64,000 nt of DNA from an uncultured Phocaeicola sp. (GCA_947581855.1 CANPVZ010000001.1:62001-126000), one strand, 5' to 3'. Shown: positions 26,955 through 36,251, counted from the first letter of the stretch. Notes: generated by a model not told the origin, from the sequence alone. Numbers and translations are program-made.

Positions 26955-27338
26955 ATGGAAATCAAAGCAAGATTCGATCACTTTAACGTGAATGTGACAA
27001 ATTTGGAACGTAGTATTGCTTTTTATCAGAAAGCGTTAGGTTTGCATGAAGACCACCGTAAAGAAGCTGCCGACGGCTCTTTTATATTGGTTTATATGGC
27101 TGATGATGTAACCGGATTCAAATTGGAGTTAACTTGGTTGCGGGATCATAAGGAACCTTATGAATTAGGTGAAAATGAGAGTCATCTCTGCTTCCGAGTT
27201 GAAGGCGATTATGATAAGGTACGCCAATTCCATAAAGAAATGGGATGTGTATGTTTTGAGAATGATGCGATGGAACTTTATTTTATTAATGATCCGGATG
27301 ATTATTGGATTGAAATTCTGCCGCTTAAAAGAAGTTGA
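26955..27338 (+). CDS. VOC family protein (glyoxalase I-like)
   Basis: 127 residues forming one vicinal-oxygen-chelate unit. HFNVNVTNLERSIAFYQKAL is the typical first beta-alpha, with His8 and a Glu in FKLELTW as candidate metal ligands; HLCFRVEGDYD and YFINDPDDYWIEILP supply the second half. It resembles lactoylglutathione lyase most closely, but Bacteroidetes generally lack glutathione, so the substrate may be different. It follows the transglutaminase-like gene by 16 bases and may be in the same transcript. Confidence 0.82.
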   Translation: MEIKARFDHFNVNVTNLERSIAFYQKALGLHEDHRKEAADGSFILVYMADDVTGFKLELTWLRDHKEPYELGENESHLCFRVEGDYDKVRQFHKEMGCVCFENDAMELYFINDPDDYWIEILPLKRS

Positions 27339-27709
27339 GAAGAGAAAGAAGAAAACAATGTAATTACATAAAGTTATTTGCCTAGCTTTGGGAGGTAAGG
27401 AGTTTAAAGTAATTACCGTTTCATCCCGGAGTTGCTGCAATTATTAATTTGCAGGCACGCTTGGAAGTTCAAGAGGGACATCTTGCTTTTATAGCCGTGT
27501 AACTTGTATTGAGTGAATCAATGAAAAGAAATTAGAGAATTTAAGGAAGTATAGAGAAAAGGGAAACATGTATTAAATGAGATGTTGAAAAAGAAATAGT
27601 GAGAATATATCGTTGTCTTCCGGATGGCAATTTTCAACTTTCCATTCTTAATTCTCGGCTTAATAAGAATCTACGTTAAAAGGACAGTGTAATTAAATAT
27701 ATAAAACGA
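27339..27709. other. Intergenic region with a possible gene remnant
   Basis: 371 bases. In the plus frame 27413-27499 an uninterrupted stretch translates to LPFHPGVAAIINLQARLEV followed by QEGHLAFIAV and a stop. It has no start codon (an in-frame TAA precedes it at 27410) and looks protein-like in composition. It may be the end of a decayed gene, but I could not identify the family. The rest shows no recognisable feature. Confidence 0.35.
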
Positions 27710-28537
27710 ATGAAGACTAAGAAATATATATCTCCCGGAGGATGGTTTTCCCTGCAATATCCCGCCGCTTGGAATGAATTTGAAGATGAAGAGGGAAGCT
27801 TTTTATTTTATAATCCTGCAAAATGGTCAGGTAATTTTCGTATATCTGTGTTTAAGGATGTCTCTTCCTCTTACGCTAAAGAGGTTATAGCGGATGAATT
27901 CAGCCAAAATCCACAAGCCAAAAAGGTCACGGTGGGAGAGTGGAAATGTGTTTATAGTCAGGATGCGTTTACGGAGAATGGAGAAGACTATATAACGCAT
28001 GTTTGGTTGACGGGGCGTTCGAATACCGTGGCTGAATGTTCTTTTACCACTTTGCAGAATGCTCCGAAAGAAATGGCCGAAGAGATTATTTCCTCTTTGG
28101 AGTTACGGGATGAGAGAAAAATATATCCGAAAGAATATATTCCCATCCGAATATTGGAAATTGCTGAAGTAAACGAAGCTTTTGAATGGGGAACCTTGGA
28201 GATAAAGAAAAATCTGAAGAAAGATTTCAGTTCTGTTGAACAGGATTTGGAACGTATCCAACAAATGATCGACGGAGGTATTTATCCTCTGAAGCGGAAA
28301 GAGGTATGGGCAGCGTTCGGCATTGTTTTCGGAACCATACTTGTGAACGAAATAGATGGTATGGATTGGGTAACTGTAATAGATGGAAAACAGGAATATC
28401 CGGCTCTTCGTTTTCGGGATACCGAGATTGTGATCGATTTGAAACATTTCATTTACGATACTTTGAATAAAGGAGAGAAATGTGATTTGCAAAAAGAATA
28501 TACACGAATTAAAACAGAAGTAGAGGCGGTTTTATAA
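27710..28537 (+). CDS. DUF3805/DUF3806 domain protein
   Basis: 275 residues. The N-terminal half (SPGGWFSLQYPAAWNEFEDE..., ending near 130) matches the DUF3805 type, a fold like PsbP/Mog1. The C-terminal half (about 150-275, with EVWAAFGIVFGTILVNEIDGM) matches DUF3806. No signal peptide, so cytoplasmic. Its TAA overlaps the ATG of the ABC-F gene by one base (TAATG), so the two are translated together. Function is not known; the coupling suggests something linked to the ABC-F ATPase. Confidence 0.72.
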   Translation: MKTKKYISPGGWFSLQYPAAWNEFEDEEGSFLFYNPAKWSGNFRISVFKDVSSSYAKEVIADEFSQNPQAKKVTVGEWKCVYSQDAFTENGEDYITHVWLTGRSNTVAECSFTTLQNAPKEMAEEIISSLELRDERKIYPKEYIPIRILEIAEVNEAFEWGTLEIKKNLKKDFSSVEQDLERIQQMIDGGIYPLKRKEVWAAFGIVFGTILVNEIDGMDWVTVIDGKQEYPALRFRDTEIVIDLKHFIYDTLNKGEKCDLQKEYTRIKTEVEAVL

Positions 28538-30405
28538 TGGCAAATTCCTATTTACAAGTAGATGGACTGACAAAGTCTTTTGGTGATTTAGTCTTATTCC
28601 GTAAGATTTCCTTTGGTATAGCAGAAGGACAGCGTATCGGATTAATAGCGAAAAATGGCAGCGGTAAAACCACCTTATTAAATATACTGGCCGATAAGGA
28701 AGGATATGACGAAGGAAACGTTGTGTACCGCAAGGATCTGAAAGTCGGTTATTTGGAGCAAAGCCCTTCTTATCCGGAACATTTGACAGTGTTGGAAGCT
28801 TGTTTTTATCATGGCAATGCTACCGTCGATTTGATTAGGGAGTATGAGCGTTGTTTGGAGACAGAAGGAAATCCGGGATTGGATGAGCTGCTTTCTCGTA
28901 TGGAACATGCTAATGCGTGGGATTATGAGCGGAAAGCCAAGCAAATTCTTTCGCAGTTGAAAATACGAGATTTCAATCAGCCGGTAAAACATCTATCCGG
29001 AGGTCAACTGAAACGGGTTGCTTTGGCTAATGCATTGATCACCGAACCGGATTTACTTATTCTGGATGAACCGACTAACCATTTGGATTTAGATATGACT
29101 GAGTGGCTGGAAGAGTATCTCCGTAAAGGTAATCTCAGTTTGCTAATGGTGACGCACGATCGTTATTTTCTCGATCGTGTATGTTCCGAGATTTTGGAAA
29201 TAGACAATAAGCAGATTTATCAATATAAAGGAAATTATAGTTATTATTTGGAGAAACGGCAAGAACGTATCGATGCTGCTAATGCCGAGATTGCCCGGGC
29301 GAACAACCTTTACCGTACCGAACTGGATTGGATGCGACGAATGCCTCAAGCACGAGGTCATAAGGCTCGGTATAGAGAAGAAGCTTTTTATGAACTGGAG
29401 AAAGTGGCTAAGCGACGTTTCAATAACGACCAGGTAAAACTGGATGTGAAAGCTTCGTATATCGGTTCCAAGATATTCGAGGCCGACCATTTGTACAAGA
29501 GTTTTGGCAGCCTGAAGATTTTAGATGATTTTTCTTATATTTTTTCCCGTTACGAGAAGATGGGTATTGTAGGGAACAACGGAACGGGTAAGTCTACATT
29601 TATTAAAATACTGATGGGACTGGAGAAAGCGGATAAAGGAACACTTGATATCGGTGAGACTGTCCGTTTCGGTTATTATTCGCAGGAGGGATTGCAGTTC
29701 AACGAGCAGATGAAAGTAATTGATGTGGTACAGGAAATAGCTGAGGTGATCGAGTTTGCCAACGGTAAGAGACTGACGGCTTCACAGTTCCTGCAGCATT
29801 TCCTTTTTTCTCCGGAAACGCAACATAGTTATGTATATAAGTTGAGCGGTGGAGAACGTCGTCGCTTGTATTTATGTACGGTTCTGATGCGTAACCCCAA
29901 CTTCCTGGTGTTGGATGAGCCGACTAACGATTTGGATATCGTTACGTTGCAGGTATTGGAAGAGTATCTGCAAAATTTTAAAGGTTGCGTCATGGTCGTT
30001 TCTCACGATCGTTATTTTATAGATAAAGTCGTAGACCATCTGCTGGTTTTCAACGGACAAGGAGACATTCGCGATTTTCCCGGTAATTACTCTGATTATC
30101 GCGATTGGAAAGAGGCACGGGCGCAACATGAGAAAGAAGATTCTAAACAGGTGGAAGTAAAGACTGAGAAGGTTCGTTTGAATGAAAAACGAAAGCTGAG
30201 TTTCAAAGAACGCAAGGAAATGGAACAGCTTGAAACTGATATAACGACTTTGGAGCAGGAGAAAAAAGAAATAGAGGAATCGTTGTGCAGCGGAGCGCTT
30301 TCGGTAGATGAACTGACGGAGAAATCCAAACGTCTTCCCATGCTGAATGACGAACTGGATGAAAAGACGTTGCGTTGGCTCGAATTGAGTGAAATAGAAT
30401 CGTAA
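28537..30405 (+). CDS. ABC-F family ATPase (Uup-like)
   Basis: Soluble ATPase of 622 residues with two ABC domains and no membrane segment. First: Walker A AKNGSGKTT, signature LSGGQLKRVALA, Walker B LLILDEPTNHLDL. Second: Walker A GNNGTGKST, signature LSGGERRRLYL, Walker B FLVLDEPTNDLDI. An arm/linker between them (about 235-300, Arg-rich) and a C-terminal coiled coil (about 540-615) fit the Uup branch, whose tail binds DNA or ribosomes. ABC-F proteins act on stalled ribosomes or give antibiotic protection; nothing here argues for resistance. Translation is coupled to the upstream DUF3805 gene. Confidence 0.92.
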   Translation: MANSYLQVDGLTKSFGDLVLFRKISFGIAEGQRIGLIAKNGSGKTTLLNILADKEGYDEGNVVYRKDLKVGYLEQSPSYPEHLTVLEACFYHGNATVDLIREYERCLETEGNPGLDELLSRMEHANAWDYERKAKQILSQLKIRDFNQPVKHLSGGQLKRVALANALITEPDLLILDEPTNHLDLDMTEWLEEYLRKGNLSLLMVTHDRYFLDRVCSEILEIDNKQIYQYKGNYSYYLEKRQERIDAANAEIARANNLYRTELDWMRRMPQARGHKARYREEAFYELEKVAKRRFNNDQVKLDVKASYIGSKIFEADHLYKSFGSLKILDDFSYIFSRYEKMGIVGNNGTGKSTFIKILMGLEKADKGTLDIGETVRFGYYSQEGLQFNEQMKVIDVVQEIAEVIEFANGKRLTASQFLQHFLFSPETQHSYVYKLSGGERRRLYLCTVLMRNPNFLVLDEPTNDLDIVTLQVLEEYLQNFKGCVMVVSHDRYFIDKVVDHLLVFNGQGDIRDFPGNYSDYRDWKEARAQHEKEDSKQVEVKTEKVRLNEKRKLSFKERKEMEQLETDITTLEQEKKEIEESLCSGALSVDELTEKSKRLPMLNDELDEKTLRWLELSEIES

Positions 30406-30453
30406 ACCAATAACTACAGATTTACGTGGACTATTTCAGACGGAGATAGAGCG

Positions 30454-31542
30454 TTATTCCTCGGAAAAGTCTAGTTCGAGTTGCCGCCAGGTTCCGTGTT
30501 CGTCTTCTTTGGGATTGGAAACGGAAAGACCGATGAGCCGTATGGGATGTTGCTCATAATCCACTTCACCCATCAGTTGTTTGGCGAGCGGGAGAATGGT
30601 ATTTAGTTCGTTGAGTTCCTTAGTTTGCGTAATGCTTCGGGTAATCTGTTTAAAATCATGGAACTTTATTTTTAAGGTAAGCGTATTACCATGAAAATCT
30701 TTTCGTTTTAATCGTTCCACTAATTCTGTAGCCACATGATAAAGCTCTATGATAACGGCAGAACGTTGGTAAATGTCTTTCTCCAATGTCCGTTCGCAAC
30801 CTATTGATTTTCGTATGCGGATAGCTTCCACCGGACGGTTATCTATTCCACGGGCAAAGTTGTAATAGATAATCCCGGCTTTTCCGAATTGTCGGGTAAG
30901 CATGCTTAGTGAGCAAGACTTCAACTCTTCTCCTTTATGGATACCTAGCCGATGCATCTTTTGTGCTGTAACGGGGCCTACTCCCCAAAAAGATTCAATA
31001 GGCAGACGGTCGATGAAATGTTGCGCCCTGTTAGGGTGAATCACGAAAAGACCGTCGGGCTTACGGTAATCTGAAGCTATTTTTGCCAGAAATTTATTGT
31101 AGGATACACCCGCGGAAGCTACTAAATGAAGCTCCTTGCGGATGTGTTGTTTTATCTCTTTGGCAATATCTACAGCAAGCTCGATATGTTGTTTGTTGTC
31201 AGTTACATCCAAAAAGGCTTCATCCAGCGAGAGGGGTTCAATAAGGTCGGTATATTCCCGGAATATTTCCTGAATTTGTCCGGACACTTCTTTGTATACT
31301 TCCATACGTCCCGGAATGAAAATTAGTTGCGGACAGAGCCGTTTTGCTTTTTGTGACGACATAGCGGAGTGTACTCCGTAGCGGCGTGCTTCGTAGCTGG
31401 CGGTTGCAACCACACCTCGTTCTTCGGCATGCCCTACGGCGATAGGTTTGCCCCGTAGCTCCGGATGGTCTCTTTGTTCCACCGAAGCATAAAAAGCATC
31501 CATGTCAATATGGATAATTTTTCTTATCCGGTTTTCCTGCAT
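30454..31542 (-). CDS. dinB: DNA polymerase IV (Y family)
   Basis: Error-prone translesion polymerase of 362 residues. Catalytic carboxylates are Asp13 in HIDMDAFYASVE and Asp107-Glu108 in SLDEAFLD; Phe17/Tyr18 lie at the steric-gate position. Finger, palm and thumb segments follow, then the little-finger domain with IRKSIGCERTLEKDI. It ends QLELDFSEE, a clamp-binding-type motif (QLxLxF) that would tie it to DnaN. It is preceded by a 220-base gap with a short direct repeat, and no LexA box was recognised. Convergent with the ABC-F gene. Confidence 0.95.
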   Translation of the reverse strand: MQENRIRKIIHIDMDAFYASVEQRDHPELRGKPIAVGHAEERGVVATASYEARRYGVHSAMSSQKAKRLCPQLIFIPGRMEVYKEVSGQIQEIFREYTDLIEPLSLDEAFLDVTDNKQHIELAVDIAKEIKQHIRKELHLVASAGVSYNKFLAKIASDYRKPDGLFVIHPNRAQHFIDRLPIESFWGVGPVTAQKMHRLGIHKGEELKSCSLSMLTRQFGKAGIIYYNFARGIDNRPVEAIRIRKSIGCERTLEKDIYQRSAVIIELYHVATELVERLKRKDFHGNTLTLKIKFHDFKQITRSITQTKELNELNTILPLAKQLMGEVDYEQHPIRLIGLSVSNPKEDEHGTWRQLELDFSEE

Positions 31543-31676
31543 TCAATCTTATTTCTTCTCAATCTTATATGTATTGTTACTTTTAGCTTCTTGGAGAACA
31601 CATTTATTACAGATTAATACGGATTTGCCCAAATTGATATTTTATATCAATCACCTTTCACTTTGAAAATAAGGTT

Positions 31677-31763
31677 AGCTATCCGGATACCACTTTCAGC
31701 AGTGTCCTCCGTAGGTTATGCCATTTATATTCTTAATAGAATCAGCTATCCGGATGTTCACTT
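31677..31763. repeat. Short direct repeat upstream of dinB
   Basis: AGCTATCCGGAT occurs at 31677-31688 and 31744-31755, each followed by a near-identical CACTTTCA; the copies are 67 bases apart. A 7-bp palindrome TTGATAT/ATATCAA lies at 31634-31650. The stretch is between the dinB start and the menD stop (both leftward). It may be regulatory for dinB, but that is a guess. Confidence 0.4.
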
Positions 31764-33455
31764 TCAACTCTCCTTTTGATTGCCTTTTTCTTCTTTCAGT
31801 TGATGATAATACTTTCGGAGCATTGTGGTATCTGTTTCCCTATCAGTAAAGACTTCCAGAAACAATGGTTTTTCTTGTGCTTCGGGAGTAGTGAACCGTT
31901 GCATGGCCTCGTTCAGTTCCTCTTCATCGGTTACTTTTGTGTAAGAGAAACCACGTTCCTCCGCCCATCCTTGTGCCGAAGTATGATGTTCTGCGGTGAC
32001 GAACGGACGCGACCTGCTCGATTTGTCCATACCAGGTAAGGTATGAAAAGCCTCAGCACCTTCGTTATTTAGTAAAAGTATACGTATATTGACACCGAAA
32101 TGTTGGTTCCACAGAGCGTTCATGTCGTGGAAAAAACTTAAGTCTCCTATAACAACAAAGTTCAGTTTATCCGAAGCCGCAGCATAACCTATGGCGGTGG
32201 ACAGCGAACCTTCGATCCCTCCCAGGCCCATGTTGCTGCAAACTTCCACATCGGGAGCTACGGAGAACATTTGTGCATAGCGGACGGTGGAACCGTTGGC
32301 CAAATGTAGTGCACAGGGGGTAGGCAAGGAATGGATCAACTTTCCGGTAACCGCTATTTGCGAATAAGGCAACTCTGGTTCGGCTATTGTCCGGCAATAA
32401 TTTTCCCACATCAGCGGATAGTTGGTCGGTTTAGGTTCCATCATAAAAGCAATCTTCTCCAGAAACTCAAACGGATCCATTTCGATGATAGTTGTCAGGC
32501 AACCATACGGATCGGCAATCTTTCCATCTGCTGCCACATGCCAATGCTCGCGTGGCGGGTGCTTGCGTAAGTATTTCTTCAGTTGTTTCGACACCACTTG
32601 TCCGCCGTAAGTAATTAGTAAGTCCGGTGCCATCATGCTTTGTCGGTCGGCATCCATTGTATAGATGGCCGTATCGAAGTTCTTGACGGGAATCCCCGGT
32701 ATCGTGCGGTTGCTTAAGTGTTCTGTGAGCCATACAAAGTTTTTGTAAAGCGCTTTTTCGTATTTTTTCTCGAACAGGTAAATCAGATTCATCTGTCCCA
32801 CCACAATCATGCGTTTATTGTACCGGTTAAGGCGGGCAATCAATTCCTCTTTGTAATTGCGGTCGTAGAGGCTTAATCCCTGGTAACGGGTAATCACGCG
32901 CGCTTCGGGCAATGCCTTGGCGGTGAAGCGATAAATAGGTTCGGAAAGGGGAACATTGATGTGTACGGGTCCCTTTCCGCGATGGGTCATTTCCAATATC
33001 GCTTCGTTAATCAGACGATTACAATACCACTCGTCCTCTTCCGTACCGATTTCCGGTAAGTTGACCGACATCTTTACCAACGAACCGAATACATTCGGTT
33101 GGGGTATTGTCGGACTGTCTGTTTGTCCGATCCATGCAACAGGATAATCGGCGGAAATCACAACTAGCGATATCTGCTGGTAGAAAGCCTCCGCTACAGC
33201 CGGATATAAGTTCAGCAAAGCCGATCCCGCCGTGCAACAGACTGCTGCGGGTCCTCCACCTTGTAACGATAGACCTAAAGCGAAAAAGCCCGCGCTGCGT
33301 TCGTCCGCTACGGCATAGCAAGTGAAGTCTTCGATGTTTGCCAAGGTCTGGACGATAGCCGTATTACGGCTTCCGGGGCAAAGGACGATTTTCCGCACCC
33401 CATGCGCTTTCAACAACGCAGCCAATTGAAGTATATTCTTTTTGTCTGAAAACAT
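31764..33455 (-). CDS. menD: 2-Succinyl-5-enolpyruvyl-6-hydroxy-3-cyclohexene-1-carboxylate synthase
   Basis: Thiamine-diphosphate enzyme of menaquinone synthesis, condensing isochorismate with 2-oxoglutarate. Its 563 residues match MenD. Features: [10 protein letters not shown] near the N terminus, the Glu in [14 protein letters not shown], and the ThDP/metal site [14 protein letters not shown] with [13 protein letters not shown]. The other men genes are not adjacent. It has a good promoter at 33489-33519. The start ATG at 33453-33455 is supported by homology and by the promoter distance. Confidence 0.95.
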   Translation of the reverse strand: MFSDKKNILQLAALLKAHGVRKIVLCPGSRNTAIVQTLANIEDFTCYAVADERSAGFFALGLSLQGGGPAAVCCTAGSALLNLYPAVAEAFYQQISLVVISADYPVAWIGQTDSPTIPQPNVFGSLVKMSVNLPEIGTEEDEWYCNRLINEAILEMTHRGKGPVHINVPLSEPIYRFTAKALPEARVITRYQGLSLYDRNYKEELIARLNRYNKRMIVVGQMNLIYLFEKKYEKALYKNFVWLTEHLSNRTIPGIPVKNFDTAIYTMDADRQSMMAPDLLITYGGQVVSKQLKKYLRKHPPREHWHVAADGKIADPYGCLTTIIEMDPFEFLEKIAFMMEPKPTNYPLMWENYCRTIAEPELPYSQIAVTGKLIHSLPTPCALHLANGSTVRYAQMFSVAPDVEVCSNMGLGGIEGSLSTAIGYAAASDKLNFVVIGDLSFFHDMNALWNQHFGVNIRILLLNNEGAEAFHTLPGMDKSSRSRPFVTAEHHTSAQGWAEERGFSYTKVTDEEELNEAMQRFTTPEAQEKPLFLEVFTDRETDTTMLRKYYHQLKEEKGNQKES

Positions 33456-33488
33456 GAATCTTATATTTATCAGTTTTGTTTCCTGTTA

Positions 33489-33519
33489 CAAAAGTATGGC
33501 ATTTATTTGAGAACGGCAA
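33489..33519 (-). promoter_or_regulatory. Promoter for menD
   Basis: Leftward TTG (plus CAA at 33517-33519), a 20-base spacer, then TACTTTTG (33489-33496). Leader about 27 bases. Confidence 0.58.
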
Positions 33520-33681
33520 TAATTGGAATACTATGAATGAACTTTGTTTTTGTTATAATTAGATAAAAATCTTTTTAAGGGCTATATGTTATGTTTCCTT
33601 TTTCTTTATCACTTTCTCCGGAAGGACTTTATAAATAAATTATTGAAGTGTAGAGTGTTGCTTCTGAAAGTCATCTCTTTT

Positions 33682-34299
33682 TCACAATAAAGACGCTTGT
33701 TCGGCTTTTAGTTTTTCTCCTCGGAAATAGAAAGCCGAGTTCCTTGCTCCCGGATGTTTTAGAAAATCCTCTTCCACCAACTGTTTCAATATCCGGTTGG
33801 CCGATGTGGGAGATAATGTGCAGGCATATACCAATTCTTTGCGTGTAATGTACTCATTCGTTTGGAAATGCGTTCTTAAGAAATCAACCACCTTACTGCT
33901 ATCCGTTTTTACAGAATGCCTTGCATGCGTCCGTTCGAAGCGAGTGGTACGTAACGAACGATTACAACTCTTATCCGCCCGGAAATGAACTCCTTTGTAA
34001 TGTACGGATTCCGCACGAATCTCGTCAGGCTTGTCCATCAGTTGGGAAGTGGCGGTAATCGTAAGATACCCCAATCCGTCGAGGTGTACTCGCTTTCCTT
34101 CTTTCAACGCTTCCAGAATCCGCTCTAAGATGGTATCCCAAGCCATCAGGATAACACCTCGGTTTGCCCGTGTATAATGAGCTGCTAGCCTTGCTATCTC
34201 TTCTATGTCCATCTCGCCGTTGCTCACAACCTTTGCAATGAATTTTTTCCGCCCTTTTTTCTCCGGGTCCGGAGTTGTAAAGAAATCAAATTTAGCCAT
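33682..34299 (-). CDS. HU-like DNA-binding protein with winged-helix tail
   Basis: 205 residues. Residues about 1-125 are a HU/HIG-type fold of the Bacteroidetes kind (NGEMDIEEIARLAAHYT, then EALKEGKRVHLDGLGYLTIT), longer than HU itself. Residues 130-200 look like a winged helix (TRKELVYACTLSPTSANRIL, then KHPGARNSAFYFRG). Such proteins are numerous in this order and are thought to shape the nucleoid or regulate transcription. The gene stands alone, with a promoter at 34476-34506 that gives a leader of about 170 bases carrying a 20-bp inverted repeat. Autoregulation is a reasonable guess. Confidence 0.8.
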   Translation of the reverse strand: MAKFDFFTTPDPEKKGRKKFIAKVVSNGEMDIEEIARLAAHYTRANRGVILMAWDTILERILEALKEGKRVHLDGLGYLTITATSQLMDKPDEIRAESVHYKGVHFRADKSCNRSLRTTRFERTHARHSVKTDSSKVVDFLRTHFQTNEYITRKELVYACTLSPTSANRILKQLVEEDFLKHPGARNSAFYFRGEKLKAEQASLL

Positions 34300-34390
34300 C
34301 TATTTTATTGTTTGTTCTTAATAAACTAACCTTCTTGATAAGTACAATTAAACACTATTCAAGGAAAAATTAAGTATCTCTCAGTCGAGG

Positions 34391-34446
34391 GAAATATATC
34401 TCCCGAACGAGGAATGTATCTATTTCGTTCGGGAGATGTATATTTC
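34391..34446. repeat. Inverted repeat in the HU-like leader
   Basis: Left arm 34391-34410 (GAAATATATCTCCCGAACGA) pairs with the right arm 34425-34446 apart from two extra bases, with a 14-base loop. The bases from 34413 (ATGTATCTATTTCGTTCG) recur loosely at 34436 (ATGTATATTTCTCGTACG), so there is also a direct repeat of the same motif. It lies in the predicted 5' leader of the HU-like gene, about 90 bases before its start. Confidence 0.6.
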
Positions 34447-34475
34447 TCGTACGTGGTACGTTTAATATCTCTATA

Positions 34476-34506
34476 CAAAGATACTACATTTATTGGGAGA
34501 AAACAA
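34476..34506 (-). promoter_or_regulatory. Promoter for the HU-like gene
   Basis: Leftward TTG (plus CAA at 34504-34506), a 20-base spacer, TATCTTTG (34476-34483). Transcription would begin near 34468, about 170 bases before the ATG. Confidence 0.58.
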
Positions 34507-34813
34507 TAGTTTGTATGGAAGAATGGAATACTTCTTCGAATATCTTCCTCGAGCGATGCGGAATGTATGCAAGAATATTTATAGAGTAAATGTGTTTTAT
34601 GCGGGACGCCGTATTGTTGTCGAAAATAAAGATATCATATTTGTTAAGGAGGATGATTTTTATATTTGCCTAGGTGGAAAGTATTTTGTTATTTTGTAAA
34701 TTCCCCTTATATTGGGAATAGTGAACTTTATAAGGCTGTGTTAAGTTTACTTGTAAAGGTTTCAATGGCTATAGAAACATATTTCCTAAAGATTTTGGAT
34801 AAATAAGAAACGA

Positions 34814-36046
34814 ATGAATAGACATATAAATAATTTGCAACGATTTATCGAAGCACAACAGGGTGTATATGAACGGGCTTTGGCTGAAGTACGGCGAGGG
34901 CGTAAACAGTCTCATTGGATTTGGTATATATTTCCTCAACTGGAAGGGTTGGGGATGAGTTATAATGCGCAATATTATGGAATTCATGGCTTGGATGAGG
35001 CGAAAGCTTATCTTGAACATCCTGTTTTGGGAGCAAGGCTTAGGGAGATAACGTTGGCTTTTCTTCATCTTTCAGGAAAAACGGCCGAAGAGGTGTTTGG
35101 GGGATTAGATGCTATGAAGGTGCGTTCGTGTATGACGCTTTTCTGCGAGGTTTCAACGGATGATTTGTTCGCTATGGTTATTGAGAAATATTATGGGAAT
35201 AAACTGGATGAGAAAACACTGGAATTAGTGAATAAGGAGCTTTCCATTCCTGTGGGGTTGGGAGCCATAGCCGGAGATATAATTGGTTCGGTGTATGAAT
35301 TTAATCCTGTAAAATCGGTGGAATTTACTTTGTTCGGAAAGGAGTCGCACTTTACGGATGATACGGTGATGACAGTAGCGGTTGCCGACTGGTTGCTTTC
35401 CGGAGGTAGTTTAGTGGATAGAATGCAGGACTATGGGAGAAAATATCCGTATGCCGGTTATGGCCGAGGTTTCAGAAAATGGTTGAATAGTGACCGACCA
35501 CAACCGTATCATAGTTGGGGAAACGGTTCGGCTATGCGGGTAAGTGCTGTAGGCTGGGCTTTTGATACCTTGGAAGATACTTTGGTTGCGGCCCAACAGA
35601 GTGCGGAGGTGACACATAATCATCCGGAAGGGATAAAAGGGGCACAAGCTACGGCAGCTTGCATTTATTGGGCGCGCACAGGGTGTTCCAAAGAAGAGAT
35701 AAAAGAATATGCAGAGGGCATGTTCGGTTATGATTTGCATCGGACTTGTGATGAAATCCGTCTCACTTATGGGTTTAATGAAAGTTGTCAGGGTACGGTC
35801 CCGGAATCGATTATTGCTTTTCTTGATAGTTCGGATTATGAGAATGCTATCCGTTTGGCTGTCTCGTTGGGAGGGGATGCCGATACAATGGGAGCTATTA
35901 CAGGAGGCATTGCCGAGGCTTATTATGGTGAGATACCTCCGTCTATAAGGAGGGAGGCACAGAAACGTCTGCCGGAAGAGTTTGTACGGGTGATGATTAG
36001 CTTCTATGAGAAATTTATAAAAAACAAAAGAGTTTATATAGAATAA
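34814..36046 (+). CDS. DUF1810 fused to ADP-ribosylglycohydrolase
   Basis: 410 residues in two parts. Residues 1-140 are DUF1810 (LQRFIEAQQGVYERALAEV, then SHWIWYIFPQLEGLG, then VRSCMTLFCEV), a small domain of unknown activity usually found alone. From about 153 comes an ADP-ribosylglycohydrolase (DraG) domain: GLGAIAGDIIGSVYE, SHFTDDTVMT with the metal-binding Thr-Asp-Asp, and the second metal site GGDADTMGAITGGIAEAYYG. The DraG part has its usual metal ligands, so it is probably active in removing ADP-ribose. The fusion suggests that DUF1810 also works on ADP-ribose or NAD-related chemistry. No signal peptide, so cytoplasmic. Confidence 0.88.
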   Translation: MNRHINNLQRFIEAQQGVYERALAEVRRGRKQSHWIWYIFPQLEGLGMSYNAQYYGIHGLDEAKAYLEHPVLGARLREITLAFLHLSGKTAEEVFGGLDAMKVRSCMTLFCEVSTDDLFAMVIEKYYGNKLDEKTLELVNKELSIPVGLGAIAGDIIGSVYEFNPVKSVEFTLFGKESHFTDDTVMTVAVADWLLSGGSLVDRMQDYGRKYPYAGYGRGFRKWLNSDRPQPYHSWGNGSAMRVSAVGWAFDTLEDTLVAAQQSAEVTHNHPEGIKGAQATAACIYWARTGCSKEEIKEYAEGMFGYDLHRTCDEIRLTYGFNESCQGTVPESIIAFLDSSDYENAIRLAVSLGGDADTMGAITGGIAEAYYGEIPPSIRREAQKRLPEEFVRVMISFYEKFIKNKRVYIE

Positions 36047-36197
36047 GGGACAGGGCTATTGAAAACCAATGCTCTAACACCTTATTCGACATATTGTTTT
36101 AAATATAGGGCTTTTGTTTACTTGTGAGAGTTGTCTGCTAATTCAGCAAAGTGCTTTTCCGTCCTGATATCCAACCAATGGAGAAAAAAGATGAACA

Positions 36198-36230
36198 AGA
36201 AAAGAAAGCAAAAGATATGCTTTCTTTTCT
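36198..36230. terminator. Bidirectional terminator
   Basis: Perfect 13-bp stem, AGAAAAGAAAGCA (36198-36210) with 36218-36230, and 7-base loop AAAGATA. It stands between the converging DUF1810 fusion and engB and gives a T-rich arm in each direction. Confidence 0.7.
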
Positions 36231-36251
36231 GCTTTACCGGCTTGAGTCGGT

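Larger units (their letters stand above)
34300..34813. other. Region between the HU-like gene and the DUF1810 fusion
   Basis: 514 bases. The left part is the long leader of the HU-like gene with its inverted repeat (34391-34446); the promoter for it is at 34476-34506. From 34510 to 34800 I see no supported gene; a 68-codon open frame at 34493-34699 lies over the promoter and is probably chance. Confidence 0.5.

Noticed and set aside
28537-30405. ABC-F antibiotic resistance gene
   Set aside because: The C-terminal coiled coil and general form match Uup housekeeping members; nothing marks a resistance type.
34493-34699. 68-codon open frame in the HU-like/DUF1810 gap
   Set aside because: It overlaps the promoter for the HU-like gene, has no promoter or SD of its own and no family resemblance.
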